Below are positions 16,254-25,060 of a stretch of 35,868 bases of DNA, in pieces. Origin of the DNA: Rhodopirellula sp. Lineage in GTDB: Bacteria; Planctomycetota; Planctomycetia; Pirellulales; Thermoguttaceae. Position 1 is the stretch's first letter. Each line of letters starts with the position of its first letter. The notes beneath the pieces are model-generated. The model was not told the origin of the DNA. It saw only the letters and a program-made list of their open reading frames with translations, and did not search any database. Made by a program: the position numbers and the translations under genes. The stretch lies in NCBI GenBank assembly GCA_012728855.1, contig JAAYEH010000172.1:1-35868 (forward strand), written 5' to 3'.

Positions 16254-17030
16254 TCAGATCACTGCCGTGGCGAATTGATGCCCATTCTTGCCGGGCGAGA
16301 GCAACTCCCACCGGATCCCCTCTCCCCGACCGTCACCGCTGAATCGAATCAGACGATTCCTCTGATTCCGGTTCAAAGCGTTTACCGTCGTGTGCAGACG
16401 CAGTTTGGGCGACTGCTCGGGAACGGGGGGCAACGGATCGTCGATACGGACCGGCCAGCCCTCCTCCTCGAACGCCGCCAAGACATGTTCCTGGTTGGGG
16501 GCCGGCACCTTGAATTCCTTCACGATCCTCTCACCGACGAGGAGTTGCTGGCGAGCGCGATCCCAAATGGGCGACAGGATTGCGACGGCAAGACAGGGCG
16601 CGGGCCGGTGATCGACTGGCGGGGGTGCCGGCACGCATGTCCGGCAGAGACGCCGGGCAAACGCAAGACCGGCTTCTGTCAGCACGAAGCAAGATTTTTT
16701 CCGCAACAGAAGGCCGCAATTGCGGTGAAAGTCCCTTCCTTCCCCAGTAAGCGTTCGTCTCTCGTGCCCATGCTCCACGAAGCCTTTATGAACAAGCCAG
16801 CGGATGTCGGGGGTGAACAAACCGACCCTCATCAGGTCGGAGATTTCGACGGCAAGATCCCATATGTCGTACCGCAGGTCGGCGGCGTACTCGTGCGCCG
16901 CCAAGAGAATCCTCATCGCAGCTCGATGCTTCTCCTCGATTCGCACTTCCGCTTTGACGTTCTCTTCATCCACTCCGACGACTGTTTCTAACCAGTGTGT
17001 CGGCCCCGCCGTTGCCCTCGGCAGACCCAT
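16254..17030 (-). CDS. Double winged-helix-like protein, copy 2
   Basis: A 258-residue paralogue of the protein at 9752-10564. The N-terminal region (about residues 33-130) shares AADLRYDIWDLAVEIS, IRWLVHKGFVEHGHE and CFVLTEAG with it. The linker is shorter and unrelated. The C-terminal domain (residues 156-244, from WDRARQQLLVG through GDGRGEGIRW) matches gaplessly at about 71% identity. As in copy 1 it precedes a dead C1-family gene on the same strand. The ATG at 17030 has a GGGGG run about 5 nt upstream; a GTG 20 codons further in is a weaker alternative. It is likely a DNA-binding protein or adaptor; that is inferred from the winged-helix-like pattern. Confidence 0.82.
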   Translation of the reverse strand: MGLPRATAGPTHWLETVVGVDEENVKAEVRIEEKHRAAMRILLAAHEYAADLRYDIWDLAVEISDLMRVGLFTPDIRWLVHKGFVEHGHERRTLTGEGRDFHRNCGLLLRKKSCFVLTEAGLAFARRLCRTCVPAPPPVDHRPAPCLAVAILSPIWDRARQQLLVGERIVKEFKVPAPNQEHVLAAFEEEGWPVRIDDPLPPVPEQSPKLRLHTTVNALNRNQRNRLIRFSGDGRGEGIRWELLSPGKNGHQFATAVI

Positions 17031-17593
17031 GCCAACCCCCTGCCAAACACCTTGGCGCGTTGAAATTAATTCCTGTTTGTGGCGTCCTGCAACGCATGTT
17101 CCTACCGGCTCAAACCCGTCGCTGGCCCAAACCTATCCTTAACGAAACGCAAGCATACTAGAAACGATCTCGTGATTTCGACTATCGGTAAGATGCTCGA
17201 TTTGTTACCAGAAAATTCCCTAGTCGTACATCTTCATCGACCGAGCATCGCGTTCGTTGTATTGTACAGAATCCGCACTCAACCCATTTTCACTGTTGGA
17301 AGTCCAGCGGGAGAACTAAAGGGAGATCGCATTCCTCCCAAACGACCTTTCTTTCCAAATCACCCGCTGTCCCGCTGAACTGGTTAAGGGCGAAATGCAA
17401 CCGTGTCGAGACATAACTCTCGCACAACATGGGAGCCGGACCTGCGGCGTGCTCCAAGCTGTCGCGGTGCCCGCGTACGTGACGCGGTACTCCCGGATTC
17501 GACGAGAATCGCGAATATTGGCTCTTACCCTTTGAGGGATCATCATGGGTGGATTGCCCACCGACCATGAAACTTCATTTTCGTGGGAGTGAT
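17031..17593. other. Intergenic region between winged-helix copy 2 and the prepilin-like gene
   Basis: No gene is supported on either strand. The region is lower in GC than its surroundings. The right end carries a hairpin (17543-17570) behind the prepilin-like gene. The promoter of the minus-strand winged-helix gene should be on the left side, but no box pair stands out. Confidence 0.6.
17543..17570 (-). terminator. Possible terminator of the DUF1559 gene
   Basis: TCATG+GGTGG pairs with CCACC+CATGA around ATTGC, with a 3-base bulge, 24 bp beyond the stop of the minus-strand prepilin-like gene. There is no T-run, so this is tentative. Confidence 0.35.
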
Positions 17594-18577
17594 TCAGAAC
17601 TCGCCGAGGACTTCGCCTGCCGCGATTGTCGAGAGTCCCTGCCAGGTGGCCAGATGGATAGTCTCGGAGATGAAGCGGGTGGAGCCGTCGGCCATGGTCA
17701 CGTTGACACCGCCGGGGTGCTCGCTACGGGCAGCATAAGCACCGCGACCGGTGCTGGAGGTGCAATCGTACTTTGCGTGACGTGAGTCGTTGGGCGGGAA
17801 AACGGCGTTGTAGGCCCAGGTGGTACCGTAGTTCTCCCACATCCAAGCATGTCCCCGACTTCCGCCTTCTTCCGGGCCGGCCGGATCGGCCGTTCCTGCG
17901 ATGCAGGCGGTCCAGTCGTTCCGGTGAAGTGCTTTCGGCTCGCCGGTGCGGCATTCGGACAGGGCCATGGTGTTGGACATGCCATCGGAGATTCTGGCGA
18001 TTCTGATCACGAATCGGCTATTGAACGCGGATTCGGTAGTATTGATTCGGAACATGCCGCACTCGGAACTGATTGTGGGAGAGAGGGTGGCGTCGCTGCC
18101 GGTGCAGGCCACGTAGTTCGAGGGCGCCCAGTTCGCCACGGGTTTGGTCAACTCGGCGCTGGGGCAGCGGAAGGCGGGGATCTCGGTGCCTCGCACTTCG
18201 TCCCGCGCCTTGTTGGCCGGAGCGCCGGCGGCCCACCAGTAGTTTAACGTCCAGCAGTCGATCTTGTCGTAGAGGGGGATCTGTTCCATGAAGGGCAGAA
18301 TCCTGGCACGCCAAGTGACGTTGTTGGATTGGGTGTAGTCCGGTGCGAAGGGTGGATAAATTCGCACCGACGCCAGCGGAAAGACCTTGTGCGAGTCGTG
18401 GTAACTGTGCAGAGCCAAGCCGAGTTGCTTGAGGTTGTTGGTGCATTGGCACCGCCGCGCCGCCTCGCGCGCGGCCTGCACGGCCGGCAGCAATAATGCG
18501 ATCAGAACGCCGATGATGGTGATCACGACCAGCAGTTCCACGAGTGTGAAGCCGAGACGACGCGGTTGAGAGAGCAT
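17594..18577 (-). CDS. DUF1559 protein with type IV prepilin-like N-terminus
   Basis: A 327-residue protein of the large planctomycete DUF1559 family. Residues 1-40 form a class III signal/prepilin motif: RRLG|FTLVELLVVITIIGVLIALLLPAVQ, with peptidase cleavage expected after Gly9 and Glu at +5, then the long hydrophobic helix. The C-terminus carries the H-X9-DG motif (HPGGVNVTMADG), which marks this family. Such proteins are thought to be processed and exposed like pseudopilins; their exact role is not settled. The ATG at 18577 is chosen because it fits the prepilin leader and has GAAGG 7 nt upstream; the frame is open to 18634. The gene points away from the exopolysaccharide operon and shares the 618-bp region between them. 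Confidence 0.92.
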   Translation of the reverse strand: MLSQPRRLGFTLVELLVVITIIGVLIALLLPAVQAAREAARRCQCTNNLKQLGLALHSYHDSHKVFPLASVRIYPPFAPDYTQSNNVTWRARILPFMEQIPLYDKIDCWTLNYWWAAGAPANKARDEVRGTEIPAFRCPSAELTKPVANWAPSNYVACTGSDATLSPTISSECGMFRINTTESAFNSRFVIRIARISDGMSNTMALSECRTGEPKALHRNDWTACIAGTADPAGPEEGGSRGHAWMWENYGTTWAYNAVFPPNDSRHAKYDCTSSTGRGAYAARSEHPGGVNVTMADGSTRFISETIHLATWQGLSTIAAGEVLGEF

Positions 18578-19195
18578 GACCGGACCTTCGACTCTGGAGA
18601 TCGAAAGATCAACAACGCCATCATACCGGCACACCTCACCAAGTCAAAGAAGTCTTCGCTCCAACGTCGAAGAACCGATAGGGTTTTTCCGGAGTAGAAG
18701 TTGCGTTTCTGGGGTTTCGTCCCGATAACCGCGAGAGCCGACATCTCTCGACGTTCAACTTCGCCTGTTCGCACCCGAAGACCTCATACCATATCTCCAC
18801 CATCCCAGCACCAAAGCGACACTCGTTCGACTGTGCAGATACTGCGGTGCGTGAATGGACCGCATTTTGCCGCGGTATCAATGCAATTGGTGTCGAACTC
18901 TGCGCGGCGGCCCGCAAGCTATTCAGGAAAGCGGTTTCTCTTATGCCGGGGGGAGGGACTTCCCGCAATCCCCTATCTTTTCACCGCCCGACGCGCGTTC
19001 GGTGCCATGCCTCCAACATGCGACAAAAGAGAAGGACTAGATCACTACTAGTACAACACCAGAGCGGTGCTTGTACAGCGGTGCAGCAGCTATAGCATCC
19101 TGATTAGTGGTCTGTTAGCCGGCGGTTTGCGGATCGTTTCTCTCGCGAGAAAACGGTGGAGGGCGGGAGACAATGAGTTCGACTGGAGAAGGTTG
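18578..19195. other. Divergent regulatory region ahead of the exopolysaccharide operon
   Basis: No gene is supported here. It should hold the promoters of the minus-strand DUF1559 gene and the plus-strand operon. At 18856-18870 TGGACCGCATTTTGC has the GG-N10-GC spacing of a sigma-54 site but two off-consensus bases. A bulged hairpin lies at 19051-19076. Confidence 0.5.
19051..19076. repeat. Bulged inverted repeat before the exopolysaccharide operon
   Basis: GTACAACACC pairs with GGTG-C-TTGTAC around an AGAGC loop, about 120 bp before the first gene of the operon. It could be a leader hairpin or an operator. Confidence 0.5.
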
Positions 19196-20398
19196 ATGGC
19201 GACAGCGGCGGCCCCTTCGGGATTGATGGCGGCTTCTTCCCGCAACGGGGCGTGGCCCCGTTACGGGGCCGTGCGACCGTTGGGCGTTGTCGAGAGCGTG
19301 GCGCTCGCGCTTTGGTGCGCGTTCTTCCTGCTGTCGCCGGTCTATTTGATTCCCAGCGGATTTCCGCAATTGGCGGATTGGGTAATCGTCGCGTTGCTGC
19401 CCATCCTGTTCATTCAAAGCGGACTGCGACTCCCCAAGCAGGCCGTCCCGATTGTCAACGCGGTAAGCGTTTTCATGCTTTACGCGGTGGTGGTCAATCT
19501 CGTGTGGACCGCCTTGCTCAGCGACGCCGGGTTGGTACGTTACCCGAGCTTTTTCGCGTTCAATTTCGCTGTCTGCATCGTATTCGCGTCGCTTTACCAA
19601 AATTACCGGCGGCGGGTTCTCGACTGGACGGCCGCGGCGCTTTGCGCTTCGATTCTGATCCAGATGGTGGCGGTGACCCTCGAAGTGTCGTCGTCGGGGC
19701 GGGCACGGGCCGCCGGACTGTTCAATAACCCGAACCAGGCGGGCTATCACGCATTGCTCTGCGCCAGCCTTTTCTGGGTCTGGAGCGAATCGGTGCGTGT
19801 TCCCCGTGCGCTGGCCGGATGGTTGCCTTTGTGCGTCTACGGAGGGGCGGCCTATTTGACCGCCATGAGCTTGTCGCGGGCCGCCGTGGCGTCGGTCGCG
19901 ATCCTGATGCTCTTGGCGGGTCTTCGCAGCCGTTTCGTGCTGGTGGCCGGACTGCTTGTCGCGGGCATCCTGGCGGTCGCGCCGGCCGAGTGGAACCGGG
20001 TGGAGCGTTTCCAGAGCCGCATCGAGAAGAAGTCGCGAGGTGCCTACGAGGAGGCGATGTCGCGAGGGTACGACCGGATGCTGAATCATCCGCAATACCT
20101 CGTATTCGGCGCCGCCGAGGGCGCCCAGTATCGCATCCATTCGATACGTCCCGCCGAGATGCACTCTTCGTTGGGCACGGTGCTGTTTTGCTACGGCGCC
20201 GTGGGACTGGTGCTCTTCTTGTACATCTTCTTCGTACTGGCGAGGGGATGCGGGGTATCGTCGCTGCGATATCTTCTCCCCGTTGCCGTTTTCGGTCTGA
20301 CGCATATGGGACTTCGGCAGTCGGAGTTCTGGATCTTGCCGATTATGGTCGCGTGTCTCCAATGGCCGGAAAAGGAACCGTCGACTCGGCAATCGTGA
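19196..20398 (+). CDS. Wzy / O-antigen ligase-like polysaccharide polymerase
   Basis: A 400-residue inner-membrane protein with about ten or more hydrophobic segments. It carries the signature of the O-antigen ligase/polymerase family: an NNPNQAGYHALLCAS segment (about residue 182 on), followed by a hydrophilic loop with RGYDRMLNHPQYLVFGAAEG and EMHSSLGTVLFCYGAVG, like the H-N/S-x-x-L-x-x-xxxxG pattern. It would polymerise lipid-linked repeat units at the periplasmic face. The ATG at 19196 has GGAG 7 nt upstream; the frame is open back to 19067 without family features. It is the first gene of the operon. Polymerase rather than ligase is favoured because a flippase, priming transferase and Wzc-like protein sit in the same operon. 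Confidence 0.85.
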   Translation: MATAAAPSGLMAASSRNGAWPRYGAVRPLGVVESVALALWCAFFLLSPVYLIPSGFPQLADWVIVALLPILFIQSGLRLPKQAVPIVNAVSVFMLYAVVVNLVWTALLSDAGLVRYPSFFAFNFAVCIVFASLYQNYRRRVLDWTAAALCASILIQMVAVTLEVSSSGRARAAGLFNNPNQAGYHALLCASLFWVWSESVRVPRALAGWLPLCVYGGAAYLTAMSLSRAAVASVAILMLLAGLRSRFVLVAGLLVAGILAVAPAEWNRVERFQSRIEKKSRGAYEEAMSRGYDRMLNHPQYLVFGAAEGAQYRIHSIRPAEMHSSLGTVLFCYGAVGLVLFLYIFFVLARGCGVSSLRYLLPVAVFGLTHMGLRQSEFWILPIMVACLQWPEKEPSTRQS

Positions 20399-20449
20399 AA
20401 TGGAAGTTCGCATTCGCTTTGGACCGCTGGAGACAAGAAAGGCAACTGG

Positions 20450-21355
20450 ATGTCTGACGACCTGAAACACCCCATCATCATTCTGGGAAACACGCGTTCC
20501 GGCACCACGATCGTGCAGAAGGTGATGGGTGTCCATCCGAATGTCGAGCCCTGGTACGAGCCCCGAACCCTTTGGCTCTATCCCGACCCGGGACGACGTC
20601 ACGACGAGTTCGACGAAAGCGATGCGACCGACAAAGCCAAACGCTATATCCGCAAACGCTTTCTGCGATTTCAGCAGCAGCACGGAAACCGCATCGTCCT
20701 GGAAAAGACGCCCGCGAATATCCTGAAGATCCCGTACGTACGGGCGATCTTTCCGGAAGCGATTTACCTCTTCGTGGTGAGAAACCCCTTCTCCTTCATC
20801 AGTTCCGTCGAACTGAAGTGGCAAGGAAATCTCCCGCTTTCCACCCAAGGAATCGCTCGGCGCCTCAAGTCGACACCGATCACCCAGTTGCACCGTTACG
20901 TGGGCCGTTTCCTGGGGGACAAGTTCGCCAAGTACGTCTTGCGGCGGAAGTATCTGTCGCTCTGGGGACCGCGCTACCGGGGCATGGAGCAGGATCTGAA
21001 GGAACACGATCTGCTGACCGTCGTCGCCAGGCAATGGTCCGTCTGTTCGAAAAAGGCCGAGAGGGATTTAGCCCGCTTCGCCCCCGGCGAGGTGCTACGG
21101 TTGCGGTACGAAGACTTCGTCGAAGATCCGATTTCCGATTTGGAACGCATTGCCGCGCACTGCGGTTTGGAAATGACCGCCGATATGGCGAAAGCCGCCA
21201 AGGAGTGGGTCAAATCCGATCGACAAAGCAAGTGGCGCCGCTTTGATCCCCGCGAGTTAGCCCGAATTCTTCCGGAGATCCGTGGCGAGATGCAACGGCA
21301 CGGCTATGAGATCCCTGACGAGCTTGTCTTGGCAAACGAAACTGTCCACGTCTGA
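20450..21355 (+). CDS. PAPS-dependent sulfotransferase
   Basis: A 301-residue cytoplasmic sulfotransferase. The 5'-phosphosulfate-binding loop is GNTRSGTTIV (residues 13-22), and the 3'-phosphate-binding segment is VVRNPFSFISS (about 109-119). Bacterial members also have the EKTPAN seen at 85-90, and RYEDFVEDP near residue 220 fits the usual late conserved element. It should transfer sulfate from PAPS to a sugar hydroxyl of the polysaccharide repeat unit or its precursor. AAAGG lies 7 nt before the ATG. The stop is 8 bp before the next gene, which makes the sulfate-activating enzyme, so the two are almost certainly cotranscribed and functionally paired. Confidence 0.9.
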   Translation: MSDDLKHPIIILGNTRSGTTIVQKVMGVHPNVEPWYEPRTLWLYPDPGRRHDEFDESDATDKAKRYIRKRFLRFQQQHGNRIVLEKTPANILKIPYVRAIFPEAIYLFVVRNPFSFISSVELKWQGNLPLSTQGIARRLKSTPITQLHRYVGRFLGDKFAKYVLRRKYLSLWGPRYRGMEQDLKEHDLLTVVARQWSVCSKKAERDLARFAPGEVLRLRYEDFVEDPISDLERIAAHCGLEMTADMAKAAKEWVKSDRQSKWRRFDPRELARILPEIRGEMQRHGYEIPDELVLANETVHV

Positions 21356-21363
21356 GGTAAACC

Positions 21364-23586
21364 ATGATTCTCCAACGAGTCCAGTCGCAAGTCACGATGT
21401 CCGTTGACAAGACCAGGTCGCACCGGGCGTCCCCGGACATCCTCTGTACACTGGGGCCGGCATCGCTGGATCGGCGAACGATTCAGCGCCTCGAACAGAG
21501 CGGTGCCACACTGTTTCGCATCAATCTGTCCCACACCAAGGTGGCCGATCTGGCGCGGATCGTCGAGACAATCCGCGGCGCAACGCAGGTTCCGATCTGC
21601 CTCGACAGCGAGGGGGCTCAGATTCGCACCGGTGAGTTTGTCGACGGCAGCATCCACCTCCGCGACAGCACTGTGGTGCGTGCCCACTTCCGGCGCGTTC
21701 CCGGGGACGACCGGAACTTCAATTTCTATCCCATCGGCATTGCTGAACTTCTGACGGAGGGAGACTTCATCAGCATCGACTTTAATTCGGTCCTGGTGCA
21801 GGTGATTGCCAAAGGCCCCGACAGCGTCAAGATGCGCGTGCTGCAAGGGGGGCTCGTAGGGCAGAACAAGGCCGTCACCGTCGAGCGCGACATCCCGATG
21901 GCTCCCCTGACCGACAAAGATCGAGATGCCCTGGAACTGGGGTGCAAGCTCGGCCTGACGCATTTCGCGTTGTCCTTCGCCGGTCGCGGCGAGGATGTTG
22001 CAGAGATGCGCCGCCTCGTCGGCGACGACGCCTTCGTGATTTCCAAGATTGAATCGCTCAGCGGGCTGGAGAACCTCGAGGAGATCGCCGCGGCCTCCGA
22101 CGCGTTGTTGATCGACCGCGGCGACCTTTCCCGGCAGGTGCCGATCGAGTTGCTTCCGCAGACGCAGAAGAGCATTATCCGGCGGGCCAAGGCGGCGGCA
22201 CGACGTGTCTATGTGGCCACCAACCTGCTGGAGTCGATGGTCTCGATACCTACCCCCACGCGGGCCGAGGTCAACGACATCTACAACACGTTGGCCGATG
22301 GCGCCGACGGTCTGGTTCTCGCCGCCGAGACGGCGATCGGCAAGTACCCCATCCAATGCATCTCGATGGTGAACAAGTTGATCCACGCGTTCGAGCGAGG
22401 CGAGCCGGACGGGAGCCAGTCGTCGCTCGATGCCGTCTCACTGCTGGTGGAGCCGCACGGCGGCCGGCTTATTCACCGCGAAGCCGGACCCGGCGATCTC
22501 GATGCTCTGGAGCGTCTGCCGCGTCTGGCCGTGGCTGAAACCGAACTGATGGACTGCGAACAGTTCGGCTACGGAACCTACTCCCCGCTCACGGGGTTCA
22601 TGGCGCGAGAAACGCTCGAGTCGGTACTGGACACTTACCGGCTGCCCACTGGAGAAGTTTGGACCTTGCCGATTCTCCTGCAAGCCGGCTGGGAGAACAT
22701 CGAGGGGTTGGCGATCGGAGACCGCGTCGCGCTTACCGACGAGCAGGGAACCGTGTACGCCTTGCTTGATGTCACAGATGTCTACCGATACAACCTTGAA
22801 GACCTCGCCGAGAGGATGTTCGGCACCACCAACCGCCAGCATCCCGGTGTCGCGCGGCTGGTGCGGCAGGGCGACTGGTTTCTGGGCGGAGATGTAACGC
22901 TCGTCCAGCCACTGCCATCTCCTCACCGGCATTACCTGCTCACACCGGCGCAAACCCGATTCCTGTTCACGCGGCTGGGTTGGTCGCAAGTCGTCGCTTT
23001 TCATAGCCGGAATCCACCTCACCGCGGACACGAAGCGATCCAGATGCAGGCGTTGGAGCAGACCGGCGCCGACGGGATCTACATCAACCCCGTGTCGGGA
23101 CTGAAAAAACCCGGCGATTTCCTGCCCGAGCCGATCCTGCTGAGCTACCAGACGCTGTTGGAATTCGGCTGCCTGCCGAAGGGCAAAGTCGTTCTCGGCA
23201 GTTTCTTCACGTATTCGCGCTACGCCGGACCGCGCGAGGCGGTCTTCACGGCGTTGTGCCGCAAGAACATGGGGTGCAGTCATTTCATCGTCGGCCGCGA
23301 CCACGCGGGATTCGGCCATTACTATTCCCGCCACGCCAATCGGGAGTTGTTTGAATCGTTGGGTGATCTGGGCGTCCAGCCGGTGTTTTTTGAAACGGTG
23401 GGATACAACGGCGAGACGGGTAAATACGAAGTCGATCGCGGCCAGTCGCTCAAAATGATCTCGGGAAGCGAGGTTCGGGACACGCTGCGAGCGGACAGGC
23501 ACTTGCCCGACTGGTTCATGCGCGACCTCGTCCAGGAAGTGTTGTTGGCGGAAATGAAAAGCGGCAAACCGGTGTTTTACGAATAG
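21364..23586 (+). CDS. Pyruvate kinase core fused to ATP sulfurylase
   Basis: One 740-residue frame with two enzymes. Residues about 24-345 match the pyruvate kinase A and B domains: CTLGPAS (28), RINLSH (52), LDSEGAQIRTG (80), KIES with catalytic Lys228, RGDL (252), ATNLLESM (285), PTRAEVND (298) and AAETAIGKYP (320). The usual C-terminal regulatory domain is absent. Lys and Pro of the normal DTKGPEIR are Glu83 and Ala85. Residues about 362-740 are ATP sulfurylase: PUA-like part from LVEPHGG, then the active-site motif FHSRNPPHRGHE (546-557, with His for the usual Gln), GRDHAGFG (644) and ISGSEVRDTLR (699). ATP sulfurylase makes APS from ATP and sulfate, the first step toward PAPS for the adjacent sulfotransferase. 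Whether the kinase part is active, perhaps recharging ADP with phosphoenolpyruvate, is open. GAGG lies 6 nt before the ATG. Confidence 0.9.
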   Translation: MILQRVQSQVTMSVDKTRSHRASPDILCTLGPASLDRRTIQRLEQSGATLFRINLSHTKVADLARIVETIRGATQVPICLDSEGAQIRTGEFVDGSIHLRDSTVVRAHFRRVPGDDRNFNFYPIGIAELLTEGDFISIDFNSVLVQVIAKGPDSVKMRVLQGGLVGQNKAVTVERDIPMAPLTDKDRDALELGCKLGLTHFALSFAGRGEDVAEMRRLVGDDAFVISKIESLSGLENLEEIAAASDALLIDRGDLSRQVPIELLPQTQKSIIRRAKAAARRVYVATNLLESMVSIPTPTRAEVNDIYNTLADGADGLVLAAETAIGKYPIQCISMVNKLIHAFERGEPDGSQSSLDAVSLLVEPHGGRLIHREAGPGDLDALERLPRLAVAETELMDCEQFGYGTYSPLTGFMARETLESVLDTYRLPTGEVWTLPILLQAGWENIEGLAIGDRVALTDEQGTVYALLDVTDVYRYNLEDLAERMFGTTNRQHPGVARLVRQGDWFLGGDVTLVQPLPSPHRHYLLTPAQTRFLFTRLGWSQVVAFHSRNPPHRGHEAIQMQALEQTGADGIYINPVSGLKKPGDFLPEPILLSYQTLLEFGCLPKGKVVLGSFFTYSRYAGPREAVFTALCRKNMGCSHFIVGRDHAGFGHYYSRHANRELFESLGDLGVQPVFFETVGYNGETGKYEVDRGQSLKMISGSEVRDTLRADRHLPDWFMRDLVQEVLLAEMKSGKPVFYE

Positions 23587-23645
23587 GGCGGCCACCCGAG
23601 AGCCTGCCATTGGAGTTCCGTTCATCCATTAAGGGAACAACATAA

Positions 23646-25022
23646 ATGTCCAGCGACGACGTCGGCACCATCTTGCTTACGCTCAGTGTTCTATTGGCCA
23701 GCACTCACTTCATCGGCTATGTGTTTCTGCGTTTGCGCCAACCTCGTCTTGTCGGCGAGATTCTTGCCGGCATTCTCTTGGGCCCTTTTGTTCTGGGACG
23801 ACTCGCACCGTCGATTTCCGCCCACCTTTTCGGAACGTCTACGGAGGTCAATACGATCAGTGTTGTTACGGGTTTTCTTTACTGGTTCGGGTTGCTGCTG
23901 TTGATGTTTATCTCGGGAAGCCAGGTGCGCCGGGTGTTGGCGCAAGAAAACCGCCGCGCGACGGCCTGGATGCTTGGAGTCGGCACACCGCTGCCGTTCT
24001 TGCTGGTGCTGGGCTTAGGGATGTTCTCACTGTTGCCCGTCGAATCTCTGGTGGGATCAGCCGGACATCGAACTTCAGCGCTTTTGATCCTGTCGATCGC
24101 GGTCGCCGTTACCTCCATCCCGGTGATCTCACGCATCTTCTACGATTTGAAGATATTGCACACTCGGTTCGCCAGCTTGATTCTGGGGGCCGCATTGCTG
24201 CAGGACATCCTTCTCTGGGGTGTTTTGGCAATTGCGACCGCCATTGCAGCGACGGCCACGCTTGCACAACAGCAGGCAGTGAGCATGATTTCGGGTCACG
24301 TCGGAGCCACTCTCGCCTACGTCGCGGTGGCGCTGTTCGTGACGCCGCACCTGTTGAAGAAGCTCAACGGCTCCCGCTGGAACGTGTTCCGCAAAGCTTC
24401 TCCCTTGGGGTACGTGATTCTGGTTCTTTTCCTCTACACCGTTGTTGCCGCCCTCCTGGAGGTGAACCTTGTCTTTGCCGCCTTCCTGGCCGGTTTCGGC
24501 GTGGTGGGCGGCGTGGGCGGGACGGAGAGGGAACGATTTTCCAAGGTGTTCGAGTCCATTGAACAATTTGCCAGTTCAACGTTTATTCCCATCTACTTCA
24601 CGCTGGTTGGGTACCGACTCGTTTTCGGTACCGAGTTCTCCTTGAGCATGGTGCTGGTGTTTCTAATCGGCTCTTCGTTACTCTCGGTCCTCTCCGTGGG
24701 TCTGGCGGCGAAGCTGGCCGGGTTTCGAAAACTCGATATCGTCAATATCGCGATCACGCACAACGCCAGGGGCGGCCCGGGCATTGTGCTGGCAAGCGTG
24801 GCTTATGACGCGGGGATCATCAACGCGGCGTTTTATACCAGTCTGGTGTTGACGGCAGTGCTCACGTCCCAGGCGGCAGGGGTGTGGCTGAGGTTTGTCC
24901 TCAGCCGGGGATTGCCTCTGTTGTCGAGCAACCCCGAGGAGACGTGGCAGGTGGCGCCGAGCGCCGCCATACAGGATCAGCCGTCCCATCAAAGCCTGGT
25001 GCCATTGAGGATAGGTGAATGA
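23646..25022 (+). CDS. Cation/proton antiporter, CPA2 (KefB-like) family
   Basis: A 458-residue integral membrane protein with about twelve hydrophobic segments. RLRQPRLVGEILAGILLGP (about residues 29-47) and the later ALLQDILLW and HNARGGPGIVLASVAYD segments are typical of CPA2 monovalent cation:proton antiporters. No TrkA/RCK domain is present at the C-terminus, which ends in about 30 polar residues. It would exchange Na+ or K+ for H+ at the inner membrane. It sits inside the exopolysaccharide operon, 59 bp after the ATP sulfurylase fusion, and its stop overlaps a possible start of the next gene. Why an antiporter is in this operon is not clear; substrate specificity cannot be read from sequence. 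Confidence 0.88.
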   Translation: MSSDDVGTILLTLSVLLASTHFIGYVFLRLRQPRLVGEILAGILLGPFVLGRLAPSISAHLFGTSTEVNTISVVTGFLYWFGLLLLMFISGSQVRRVLAQENRRATAWMLGVGTPLPFLLVLGLGMFSLLPVESLVGSAGHRTSALLILSIAVAVTSIPVISRIFYDLKILHTRFASLILGAALLQDILLWGVLAIATAIAATATLAQQQAVSMISGHVGATLAYVAVALFVTPHLLKKLNGSRWNVFRKASPLGYVILVLFLYTVVAALLEVNLVFAAFLAGFGVVGGVGGTERERFSKVFESIEQFASSTFIPIYFTLVGYRLVFGTEFSLSMVLVFLIGSSLLSVLSVGLAAKLAGFRKLDIVNIAITHNARGGPGIVLASVAYDAGIINAAFYTSLVLTAVLTSQAAGVWLRFVLSRGLPLLSSNPEETWQVAPSAAIQDQPSHQSLVPLRIGE

Positions 25023-25060
25023 TTGACGACCCCGAAGCAGTGGCAACAAGGAGACCCACG

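Noticed and set aside
18856..18870. TGGACCGCATTTTGC as a sigma-54 promoter for the exopolysaccharide operon.
   Set aside because: It keeps the GG-N10-GC spacing but has two off-consensus bases in the -24 element and lies about 325 bp from the first gene. I did not list it as a promoter.
19115..21034. A 639-codon minus-strand frame.
   Set aside because: It lies opposite the polymerase and sulfotransferase genes, which have clear family motifs. Its translation is low in hydrophobic residues and resembles no family.
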